A stretch of 27,346 nt of DNA from contig BFEA01000009.1 of the NCBI GenBank assembly GCA_003427395.1, forward strand, positions 5,967,401-5,994,746. Reading direction: 5' to 3'. Under the pieces are notes generated by a model that saw nothing but the letters and a program-made list of their open reading frames with translations, was not told where the DNA came from and did not search any database. This document shows, one piece after another, positions 19,503-27,262 of this stretch; positions within the stretch are counted from its first letter, which is position 1, and each line of letters begins with the position of its first letter. Position numbers and translations under genes: made by a program. The stretch comes from Chara braunii (taxonomy: Eukaryota > Streptophyta > Charophyceae > Charales > Characeae).

Positions 19503-19972
19503 TCCGCTGCGATTAGTGTCAGGGCTAGCAGGACTCTGTCAATGGATTCCTCCAAAAACGTATAGAATGTCTCAAAATCGTTTATATCCCTAAAGTCTTC
19601 AATATCTGATAGAGTCTGAAGGTACTCATTCCAATACCGATTGTGTGCCTGGAGTATTCTGAGAACCAAACTTTCTCCTATGATCTCCTCCAGATCTCTA
19701 GCTTCCTCTGCTTCATCCTCCAGGAGCCTCTTGACCTCCCTAGAAGTCTCTCGCCAGACCCTATTTAGAGGTGGCGCGTCAAAAGGGGTAACGTGCAGCG
19801 AATAGTTGATCAAGCACGCACTCTCTTCCCCTACCCAGAGTCCGGTCACTCGCGCCTTCCGTATGGCTCGTCGAGTGTTCTCCGCCTCTTCTATCACAGT
19901 TAATTTCTCGCGATGGACCAGTTGTATGACAACACAAGCGGTTTGCCCATTCAACCTTCCTGTTATACGCAT
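19496..19972 (-). CDS. Accessory ORF D, unknown, possible B-like N-terminus
   Basis: An open frame of 158 codons with ATG at 19972, ending in TAA at 19496-19498. The first 65 residues (VVIQLVHREKL, then IRKARVTGLWV) have a hydrophobic pattern reminiscent of family B but little identity. The middle (LNRVWRETSREVKRLLED) is helical, and the end is acidic and hydrophobic (FYTFLEESIDRVLLALTL). No known motif. It lies between ORF C and E copy 1 with a 27-base gap and a 7-base overlap. It is uninterrupted, which is unusual in this element. Confidence 0.5.
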   Translation of the reverse strand: MRITGRLNGQTACVVIQLVHREKLTVIEEAENTRRAIRKARVTGLWVGEESACLINYSLHVTPFDAPPLNRVWRETSREVKRLLEDEAEEARDLEEIIGESLVLRILQAHNRYWNEYLQTLSDIEDFRDINDFETFYTFLEESIDRVLLALTLIAAEC

Positions 19973-19999
19973 ATCACATTTCTCACTACTCGTCCTCTT

Positions 20000-20353
20000 C
20001 TATCCCCGTCCTGACGTTCCCTCACCTTTCGTCTCCCTCTCCGATGTCACTGCTTCAGACACCTCGTCTGCTCTCCCGGTCGTTTCGAGCAAGCCCTCTC
20101 GCTCCTGACTAATATGAACTCTCCCTTTCACATTTTCCAGAAAATCAAGCATCCACCTCACGAAAAATTCTCTATCTTCCCTCGAAAGTCTTTGCAACGC
20201 CTTCGTTGCCGCTTCTATCTTACGCAACTCGCTCTCACTCTTTTTCGGTACACAATCCTGGATCTTGACGCCAAGCTCTCTGCCTAGTTTTACTACTGGT
20301 TTAATAATCTGATCATCGACTCTCTTTTTCCTTTCTTCCAGATCCTCCATCAC
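20000..20353 (-). CDS. Accessory ORF C, small charged helical protein
   Basis: An open frame of 117 codons from ATG at 20353. The N-terminal 90 residues are predicted helical by composition (EERKKRVDDQIIKPVVKL, ALQRLSREDREFFVRWML) and the C-terminal 25 residues are Glu/Gly/Thr-rich and probably disordered. No relative was found among the other ORFs and no known domain is recognised. It follows B copy 2 after 36 bases. A structural or nucleic-acid-binding role would be speculation. Confidence 0.45.
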   Translation of the reverse strand: MMEDLEERKKRVDDQIIKPVVKLGRELGVKIQDCVPKKSESELRKIEAATKALQRLSREDREFFVRWMLDFLENVKGRVHISQEREGLLETTGRADEVSEAVTSERETKGEGTSGRG

Positions 20354-20389
20354 CTACAACCCATCTTTCTTGTTCTCATGAACCTCCTA

Positions 20390-20821
20390 TCACATATTGC
20401 TCCTAGCTTCTGAGGGTGTCTCGTCCCTTATTATCTCCAAGCGCACCCTTCCTTTAACGCACACGATCACCTCATAAACCACCCAACTCTGTACTGTCAA
20501 CTCCCTCAGTGCTCCTAGTCTTTGCTCCCGTATGACATCTTCTACGAGTTCTTTGAACTCGTTGTCCGACAATTCTTCCTCTATGCTCACTCTTAAGAGG
20601 ATCTGTAGGGTCTTCTTGTCACACGTTAATTGCCTAGAGACAACCCGAGCGTAGGGAAGACGTCGCCGAGGAGAGGGACTACTCGTCTCAGTTCCTCGAG
20701 TAGCTACTCGGGGGTTCCTCTCACTCACGCTCCTCCAGGACTCGGCCCCTCTGCGGTCCCACCAAAGTGAATAAGAGGCTCGAGGTCTATATCGATACAG
20801 TTGCTGCTCGTGTTTCGTCAT
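20390..20821 (-). CDS. Accessory ORF, family B copy 2, with Gag-like motif
   Basis: 143 codons, ATG at 20821, uninterrupted. Residues about 12-37 read YSLWWDRRGAESWRSV..RNP, closely matching YFLRWDRRNTVPWRSV..HNP in Gag of the same element (Gag motif at about 16825-16890). Residues about 55-143 form the B module, shared with copy 1 (RQL..LLRxxI.., IRE.R.G.L..., DETxxEARS at the C-terminus). The composite suggests exchange of a segment between gag and the accessory ORF, or common ancestry. It starts 11 bases after the end of copy 1. The biochemical function is unknown. Confidence 0.6.
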   Translation of the reverse strand: MTKHEQQLYRYRPRASYSLWWDRRGAESWRSVSERNPRVATRGTETSSPSPRRRLPYARVVSRQLTCDKKTLQILLRVSIEEELSDNEFKELVEDVIREQRLGALRELTVQSWVVYEVIVCVKGRVRLEIIRDETPSEARSNM

Positions 20822-20831
20822 GACAGGGTAA

Positions 20832-21121
20832 TCATACTCTACTCCTGGCCTCCGCTACCGTCTCATCGAAGAACAACTCAGCGCGTAGGTACCCTGCTGA
20901 CCACACCATCACTCATAAGTTATCTTGGTCTGAAACGTGACACATTCGAGAACTCCCGGTCTATATTCTCGGATAAATTCCCTGGCTTGCAGAAAACTCT
21001 CCTGCTCTGTTAGGATGTCGTCTATGTGAGCTCTAAGTAGGACTGTAATCGTGAAGCCCTCGTTCACTAATTGCCTCCTCACACTCACCCCCGTAATCGT
21101 CCGACTTGGCATCTCCTCCAC
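20832..21121 (-). pseudogene. Accessory ORF, family B copy 1, frameshifted near its end
   Basis: The frame abuts the TAG of A copy 3 at 21121 (the likely ATG lies three codons in). It is open to a TGA at 20909-20911. One base out of frame beyond this, the sequence to the TGA at 20832-20834 matches the C-terminus of copy 2 (LRAELFFDET..EARS against VRLEIIRDET..EARS). A single-base indel near 20910 therefore truncates it. The full module is about 96 residues. Function unknown. Confidence 0.6.
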
Positions 21122-21912
21122 TAGCTATGCCCAAACAGGTATCTCAGGTCCTCCAGCCCGATGAACTTGTCTTCTGCGCGTCTTCGACAATAGTGAATCA
21201 AATCTGCAGGTTTTAGGCAGTCTATCCAGGAGGTAGCATCTAACAAGTCTCTCTCGATCTCCTTACCATGAGGTCCCCACCTTACGCAAATTGAGTAATA
21301 TGCTTCTAGGAATTGACGCTCTAGTCCCCGTAAGAACGCGTGCTGAGTGTGGTCGGCCGCTTTCGTCAACCAGTCCACGCCTCTGTAAGTTTGTTCTATA
21401 ACAAACTCAGGTAACACCATCCGCCAGCTCCCTAGAGGATGGTAAATCTGTGGAGGAGAACCGATCACAATTCTCGTGGTAAAAGGCCTACTTCCAACGG
21501 CGCTAAGCAGTTGTCTTCTCACTATTGTCTCTGCTAAAATCTCATATTTCCACCAGATCCTGCTAACGCCTACAAGGGTCAGGCCTATCTCTATATCTTT
21601 CTCCTTATCAAACACAAGATATCCTATACCCTTCACCTGCCGGGGAGACCCCTGGTCCTCCGTAATCACTGTCCACAAGAAGACCCCTCTCGCCAGCCAA
21701 GTACCGAAATGTCGGATCGGCACCCAATTTCCTACCTCTAAGCGCACCGGAAGCGGAACGTTATACCCCAGCGCTGTCTCTCTTGGCCCTATGAAATCTA
21801 TCTCTCTACGAGCCTCTGACCCTCGTGTCACTATATACGTCACCCATATGTCCCAATCGCTCCTCATTACCGCATGTCGCTCAACCCTTGCCACTCCAAT
21901 TCTCTCCGACAC
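21121..21912 (-). CDS. Accessory ORF, family A copy 3
   Basis: An uninterrupted frame of 263 codons. Function unknown. N-terminal part: IWVTYIVTRG. Middle: VFLWTVITED, then LTLVGVSRIWWKYEILAE (about residues 130-150). Then the family signature LPEFVIEQTYRG (about 187-198), LEAYYSICVRWGP, and a C-terminus LEDLRYLFGHS. Copies 1 and 2 share the signature (VPAFVVDSVFGG, LPVFVVEELWGL) and the downstream G/R-W-G..E helix. Unlike them, this copy lacks the acidic tail. No catalytic motif is recognised. It ends exactly where B copy 1 begins. Confidence 0.6.
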   Translation of the reverse strand: MSERIGVARVERHAVMRSDWDIWVTYIVTRGSEARREIDFIGPRETALGYNVPLPVRLEVGNWVPIRHFGTWLARGVFLWTVITEDQGSPRQVKGIGYLVFDKEKDIEIGLTLVGVSRIWWKYEILAETIVRRQLLSAVGSRPFTTRIVIGSPPQIYHPLGSWRMVLPEFVIEQTYRGVDWLTKAADHTQHAFLRGLERQFLEAYYSICVRWGPHGKEIERDLLDATSWIDCLKPADLIHYCRRRAEDKFIGLEDLRYLFGHS

Positions 21913-21949
21913 ACTCGATCTTACGACACCACTACCTTCTCAGACAACT

Positions 21950-22171
21950 CTACCGGTTAGGCTCAAGACAATCGAGTAGGTGTTGTGCACTCTCCCGACA
22001 GCTCCATGGAAGTATATGGTAAACTCGACATATCTCTGGCCTCTCCGTATCTCCAGAGCGTGCTCGATCATAAGTCCGGCGCGCAACGTCATCCATCGCC
22101 TCTTCTTCCCAGCCGCCTGTCTTATCTCGTCGTAAGGAGAGAGTCACTCTCAGTGTGTCCCTGTCTGCCAT
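21950..22171 (-). CDS. Accessory small ORF, possible family B relative
   Basis: 73 codons, ATG at 22171, in the 350-bp space between A copies 2 and 3. LRVTLSLRRD near the start and a following Glu-rich helix and RxG turn fit the B-family pattern, but identity is low. It could equally be the degraded N-terminal part of A copy 3. Placed here because it fills the gap in the same strand with similar codon use. Confidence 0.3.
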   Translation of the reverse strand: MADRDTLRVTLSLRRDKTGGWEEEAMDDVARRTYDRARSGDTERPEICRVYHILPWSCRESAQHLLDCLEPNR

Positions 22172-22265
22172 CCCTACCTGTCCTTTGTCTAAAGTTTGTC
22201 CCCGTGTTTACTAACCGACCTCCCTTTACTCCCCTCTCTAAGCTAGACCCGGATATACCCTGCTT

Positions 22266-23378
22266 CTAGCTGTCTCGCGCATCAGGCATATCCTCATCTC
22301 CGTCCTCGTCTAACCTCCGTCCCCATGGGATATCCTCCTGTCCCTCGGCCTGAAGGAGGTGTCCCCAGCCGTCCTCCTGCAGCGCCTCTCCACCTATCTG
22401 CTCCCGACGATCCTCTGTCACCAGCTCTCCCCAGCCCTGGTCCTGCTCTCCCCAAGGCTCTATCTCTCCAACAGTCTCCCACTCTCTATCGTCAGCGTAC
22501 CAGCCGAGCTCCTTCCTATCTGGATATATACTCTGGTAATGCTCCTCCAACTCCCAGATAGAGATGAGGGGAGTGGGTTTGTCACTGGGAGTCTCACTAA
22601 AGAGCCGTCCGACTCCCTCCAAGCTATCTACAGGTCTCTGGACCTCCCTCTCCAAGGCTAGCCAGAACTCTAAGGGCTGATGGGGGTAGAAGGAGTCCTG
22701 GTCTCCTGTGGGCGCTAGAGCTCGTATGAACTCTATAAGCTGAAGTCCTCTCTCCCCTATGAGCGGCCCTCCGATAAACTGAGCGTACTCAACCCAATCC
22801 TGGTCAGCCAGTCCTCTCCTGAATCCACCTAACTCAATACTGGCTGAATACGTCTCTGCAATGTGACTGAGGCCCCAGAGTTCCTCTACCACAAATACAG
22901 GGAGTCCCACCCTCACTCGTACCGAGGGGAGGGGAAAAACTCCCCCGATCTGGAGGGTCGTCCTCGACTCGCCGATCGGATCGTGCAGTCCCTCTCTATC
23001 TGCACGGAGGCTATCTACCATCTGAGATAGGATCAACCTAACCTCCAGCTCACAGGACCAGAAACCATGCACCAAACCCTCAAAATAGGTCGTGGCACTT
23101 ACCGATCGTGAATAGTAAATATGTCCTACGACCTCTATGCTCGTAGTCCCAGGTGCCCGCCAGCGCTGAGCATCCTGCTGAAATGTCTCCACCGCATACA
23201 CCCACAGGTGCACGTCCTGCCCCAACCGTATGGATCTCCAAGCCGAATGGAGCCAGGGCCCAGCCACGCTCCTCGCTGGCAGATCGAACTCTACTACGTC
23301 GGGCTCCACTGTCTCAGGCGGTCTGGGCCATCTGGCACTGTCGATCGCGAGCTCCACTCTATCTGCCTCCTCTACCAT
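22266..23378 (-). CDS. Accessory ORF, family A copy 2, with acidic tail
   Basis: The longest uninterrupted frame in the cluster (370 codons), ATG at 23378. Function unknown. VHLWVYAVETF (about 56-66) and FWSCELEVRLILSQMV (about 106-121) match the corresponding parts of copy 3. The signature LPVFVVEELWG is at about 160-170. GERGLQLIEFIRALAP (about 206-221) matches copy 1 (DERIQLVELIRSIAP). LEEHYQSIYP (about 275) matches copy 1 LTDYYQSIGLP. The last 90 residues are Asp/Glu/Gly/Trp-rich and likely disordered, ending EDGDEDMPDARDS. Acidic tails can mediate binding to basic proteins such as histones, an inference only. The size and lack of stops contrast with the ruined gag-pol. Confidence 0.65.
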   Translation of the reverse strand: MVEEADRVELAIDSARWPRPPETVEPDVVEFDLPARSVAGPWLHSAWRSIRLGQDVHLWVYAVETFQQDAQRWRAPGTTSIEVVGHIYYSRSVSATTYFEGLVHGFWSCELEVRLILSQMVDSLRADREGLHDPIGESRTTLQIGGVFPLPSVRVRVGLPVFVVEELWGLSHIAETYSASIELGGFRRGLADQDWVEYAQFIGGPLIGERGLQLIEFIRALAPTGDQDSFYPHQPLEFWLALEREVQRPVDSLEGVGRLFSETPSDKPTPLISIWELEEHYQSIYPDRKELGWYADDREWETVGEIEPWGEQDQGWGELVTEDRREQIGGEALQEDGWGHLLQAEGQEDIPWGRRLDEDGDEDMPDARDS

Positions 23379-23462
23379 CGAATTTCCTATAGCTACTGGT
23401 TGTCGTCAATCACAGCCTCTCTCGGTAGCCACCACTAGCTCTCCTCATCCGGACACCACCTC

Positions 23463-24223
23463 CTAGGTCCGGACGGCGACTCCTATCCTGGGGAAGTGAG
23501 CGTCGGTGGCGTCGATCTCCTCGTCGTCAGTCTCCCCCTCCGAGTCGACCCAGTCTGGCTTCCAAGTGCCCTCGTCGTCCTCACGCTCCCACCCCTCGTC
23601 GTCGAACTCGTCCTCGACGCGGTATGGTGGAAGACCTATGGACTGGTAATAATCTGTCAACTGATACTCAGGTATCAGTGTCCTAAACTCGTCACTCCAC
23701 CAGCTCCACCAGTCATCCAAAAGAGGAGGCCTATGCACGTAACGCTCTCGGGTCCCGCTCGGAGTTCCCGGTCCAGCAAATCCCAAGTGTAAGAAGGAAT
23801 TCCCCACAGGGGATCCTCGTCTGGCGCAATCGAACGGATCAGCTCCACGAGCTGGATCCTCTCGTCACCCCAACGAGGTCCGGCTGTTACTAAGGAATAG
23901 TAGATGCAATGGGTGTCAAACTCGTCTCTCGAAAGACGCTCGAGCTCCCTAACCTCAAGATAAACCTCTACTATACCTCCTATCCCGCCGAAGACGGAGT
24001 CCACCACGAACGCTGGTACGATCGTCCTCAACCAAGTCCCTGCGTGCGGGAAGAACCCGTCGTCCGCTACAACAAGCTCTCCGTTAATGTGCAAGTGGGG
24101 TCTCCCGTGAAACAGGGTCAGCGGGTCCTGCCCGTCGTCCGTACGGAAGGCCTCGACCTCCGCCTGCAACAGTCGCTCCGCGGCGCAGAGGATGTCGCTC
24201 TCTCCCGACGTGGCAAGACTCAA
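23463..24223 (-). pseudogene. Accessory ORF, family A copy 1, frameshifted
   Basis: The first ORF after the leader. ATG at 24223, open to 23675. Residues about 69-80 carry the signature VPAFVVDSVFGG, followed by YYSLVTAGPRWGDERIQLVE. Near 23690-23720 the homology to copy 2 passes to the next frame (start LLDDWWSWWSDEF, then LTDYYQSIGLP and an acidic tail DDEGWEREDDE), which ends at 23463. One indel therefore separates core and tail. The N-terminal part of the family seen in copies 2 and 3 is mostly missing, so this copy may also be truncated at the start. Function unknown. Confidence 0.6.
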
Positions 24224-24553
24224 GACAACCCCTTTGGTTGTCTCTGAATCCAGGTATAAATGCCCTCACACTAAACCTCTCCCGAGACTGCTATGGATCT
24301 CCCTACGCAACCACAACCAAGCACCTGGGGACACGATGATGGATCTCCAACTAACCTGTCCGTCCCATGCGGTCGGTCGGGACGGGAGCGTGAACTCCAC
24401 TAGGCCTCCCTCTATGAGTTCCGGGGGCTCTATTTCTCATGCACGACCGGCTTCGTATGCCTCTATGGCTTCGGATGGCATCATCCGAGTTGCTGTCGGG
24501 TGTAGGGGTAGTCCTATCGCGCCTGAAAAGGGGTATAATCCTAAGAAAATTTT

Positions 24554-25818
24554 GGCAGGGCTCCGCCTCCCCCTGTAGGGATGGGGTTTGGGAGGTGATC
24601 CCTAAGTAAGCGCTACCTAGCTACGTCCAAACTGACATCTATCTTTACCCTGACATCTATAAGGCAGAATCCCTAGCTTGAATTGAGCTAACGAGCCTCC
24701 TATTCAAGTTCCCTCGAATAGTAGGCACGTACACAATTCGAGAGAAACCTGCTCTCGGCGCTCCCGCGCACGCTCTCAGCGCGCAGGGGCTGCCAACAAC
24801 TTAAGAACCTACGAAATACTAAACTGGAACTCTTTCCCCAAATTTTTCGAACTTTTTTTTATTTTTAAGGAATTTTAATAGTTTAATTTAACAAAAATTC
24901 AAAATTAGTCTCAAAATTTGAGGTACTTTGGTCCTAGAATTCAAGGATGGTTAAAAATGTCAGAGGAAATCAGTCTCGAATTGCACAATTCGAGAGAAAC
25001 CTGCTCTCGGCGCTCCCGCACGCGCTCTCTGCCCGCAGGGGCTGCCAACAACTTAAGAACCTACGAAATACGAAACTGAAACTCTTTCCCCGAATTTTTC
25101 GAACTGTTTTTTATTTTTAAGGAATTTTAATAGTTTAATTTAACAAAAATTCAAAATTAGTCTCAAAATTTGAGGTACTTTAGTCCTAGAATTCAAAGAT
25201 GGTTAAAAATGTCAGAGGAAATCAGTCTCGAATTTCCCTCGATTTCTCGACCTTTCCAAGGATTTTTACTGAATTTTTTTAAAAATAATTCGCAAAAATA
25301 CAATCAAAACTTGAGAAAATCCTTTTACCTCACCCGACCTTTAGAGAACTTAATTTTTTTACCCTTAGTAACTTCCCTTTTGTCTTTCTTCCTTATCTCT
25401 ACCCTTTTCTAGAATTTTTTATATTTATCAAAATTGAATTAGAATTTTTTTTTTAAAAGGTAGAAATAATTTTTCTTTTTTTGTCCCTCTCCGTTAAGAG
25501 AGGTTTCTCTTATTAGTAACTCTGTTTCCTTTATTTATTTTTAATTAAAGTAATTTTTATGAATTTAGAAACTTTTTGGCAGCACTTCGCCTCCCCCCGT
25601 TGGGATGGGGTTCGGGCGAAGCCCTCAACAAACACTAAGAGATGCAGAAAATGATGAAAAATAATCCAAAAGATATAAACGTATTTTACAAAATTTTTAA
25701 TTATTTTTTTAATAATTTATATCCTTTTAAATAGCAGTATATTCAAAATTTTGACAAAATTTTCAAAATTTTCGGCAGCGATCCGTCTTCCCACGCGGGG
25801 ATGAAGTCTGGGGCAGTC
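24554..25818. repeat. Three GC-rich stem-loop islands in the AT-rich leader
   Basis: Related segments of about 45 bp lie at about 24554-24600, 25577-25622 and 25772-25818. Each starts TTTGGCAG or TTCGGCAG, has a C-run, then GGGATGGGG or the like. In the middle copy CTTCGCC pairs with GGCGAAG and the C-run with the G-run, forming a strong hairpin. The other copies keep partial pairing with different bases. Confidence 0.7.
24733..25234. repeat. Tandem duplication, period 252 bp
   Basis: 24733-24982 and 24985-25234 are about 95% alike: both begin ACAATTCGAGAGAAACCTGC and end CAGTCTCGAATT, with small differences in the CGCGCACGCTCTC portion and scattered substitutions. It lies in the element leader. 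A few percent divergence means it is older than the exact 65-bp duplication in RT. Confidence 0.95.
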
Positions 25819-26003
25819 GTCCCTTAATCCACTGTCCGAAGAACCCGGAAAAGCGAACTTCAAACAATTATAAACGAAAAATTGCTATTTTAATAAATTT
25901 TTACTAATTTTTATCGATAAATATTTAAAATTATAGAGAAATACAAGGTTTTAAGCTTTCGCAATCATTTAGTTTTACTATAAGCTTTGGGGTTGCATTC
26001 GCC

Positions 26004-26045
26004 CCCTAAACCCTTAGTTAGGGTTTCTCTTAATTAGGGTTTAAG
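26004..26045. repeat. Plant-type telomere motifs, inverted
   Basis: CCCTAAACCCTTAG (26004-26017) is followed by TTAGGGTTT (26018-26026) and TTAGGGTTTAAG (26034-26045). These are Arabidopsis-type telomere words in opposite orientation. They may be chance or promoter-like telo-boxes rather than true telomeric sequence. Confidence 0.7.
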
Positions 26046-26672
26046 TTTCCTGCGCGCGTTCGCGCGCCCACCACAAACCCCCGTTTATCTTTAAAAAAAA
26101 AAAAATTGAACCCTTATAAACTCAAAAGGAAATCCTATCGGATTACTTTTGGTAACTGCCTTTGTTTTAATTTTAAATAAAATTACAAAAAAAATCAATT
26201 ATTCCTTTGTTTTTCTTTCTTTTCTTATCTGTACGTCCCTGCCGTCAACCCAAACAGCGTCCGTATTTCCCGCTCAAAATGTCGGGAAAAGAACAAGGAC
26301 CAACTTTGGTCCCAGCGGGTTTCTCCAGATTTTTCTTCTTCCAACAGAAAATTAATAAAAACCAAAATTCGTTATTCTCGAATTTAAAATTGAAAAATTA
26401 AAAAAAAAACAATATCTCTCCTTTTCACCGTTAGAATTTCTCAAAAAACATATCAAAATGTTCGCCTCGTCGAGAGGACGAACTTTGTTCCCTACGAAGT
26501 TTTCACGAAAATGCGCGGATGATGAGATATTTGAAAAAAACTGCATTTGAAATTAATAAAGATTAGAAAATATCCACTAATCAAACTAATTAAAACTGAT
26601 CACCTCATGGCTAATCAGCCACGGCACCCCCGTTAATTGGGGAAGGCCGAGGCCTTGGGGGTGTTGTTCCCC

Positions 26673-26690
26673 TTCCCGGCAACGGCGCCA
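26673..26690 (-). other. Primer binding site complementary to tRNA-Asp 3' end
   Basis: The plus strand reads TTCCCGGCAACGGCGCCA, which equals the 3' end of plant tRNA-Asp(GUC), including CCA, with one mismatch. The element RNA (minus strand) therefore carries the complement, TGGCGCCGTTGCC and onward. It lies four bases inside the putative LTR boundary. This fixes the orientation of the element and its 5' end. Confidence 0.9.
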
Positions 26691-26694
26691 AAGT

Positions 26695-27262
26695 TGTGAG
26701 GAAACCCGGGGAGGGGAACCTACAGCTCGCTGAAGCCAGGGGCAATGCCGCCTGTCACTCGGCGCGCCCACTTCCGAGGTCCTCAGCGGCAGATAGGGTG
26801 TTGGGACTTATTATCGTCTGTTACCCCTGCTCGCAGAAGCACTTTAATCTAGCGTTATCAGATCATAATTCTCTTGAGTAATTTGATGTAGATTGAGCCT
26901 GATCATGAGGGTTGACTGTTTTGCCTCTAAGACAAATCACTCAAAAAAAATAAGTTCGATTTTAAAAGGGAGAGTGCACCAATCAGGCGAATCGATTTCC
27001 AGAGAATAAACAGTCCCTTCAGCATGCTTAATTACCAGTATGCCATGAAGCCAAATCAGCAGGCTCGGCCAGGTAGTTAATGGGTCAATCAACGGGTCCT
27101 ACTTACAGAAAGGGAATAGTTCATTCCACACACTCGATTTGCAGAGAGCCAGTGGTACTGATGATCTCCTGCCAGCAGCAGGGGTTGGTCCTACTCTCTC
27201 TTTCTATCTCTCTCCCTTCCGCTGCTCTCTCTCTCTCTGTTCTCTCGCTGTTCTCTCTCTTT

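Larger units (their letters stand above)
24270..26672 (-). other. AT-rich leader between primer binding site and accessory ORFs
   Basis: About 2.4 kb with no credible ORF. Contains a 252-bp tandem duplication, three GC-rich stem-loop islands in AT-rich surroundings, inverted telomere-like motifs (26004-26045) and a short CG-palindrome (GCGCGCGTTCGCGCGC, about 26053-26068). Two related stretches around AACTTTGGTCCC (about 26301) and AACTTTGTTCCC (about 26480) suggest an older duplication. By position it is the untranslated 5' leader of the retroelement and may include packaging or translation-entry structures. Confidence 0.65.

Noticed and set aside
21476-23466. Plus-strand frames of 80-167 codons opposite the accessory ORFs
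   Set aside because: They lie opposite longer minus-strand ORFs that align with paralogues; the plus-strand frames have no paralogues among themselves.
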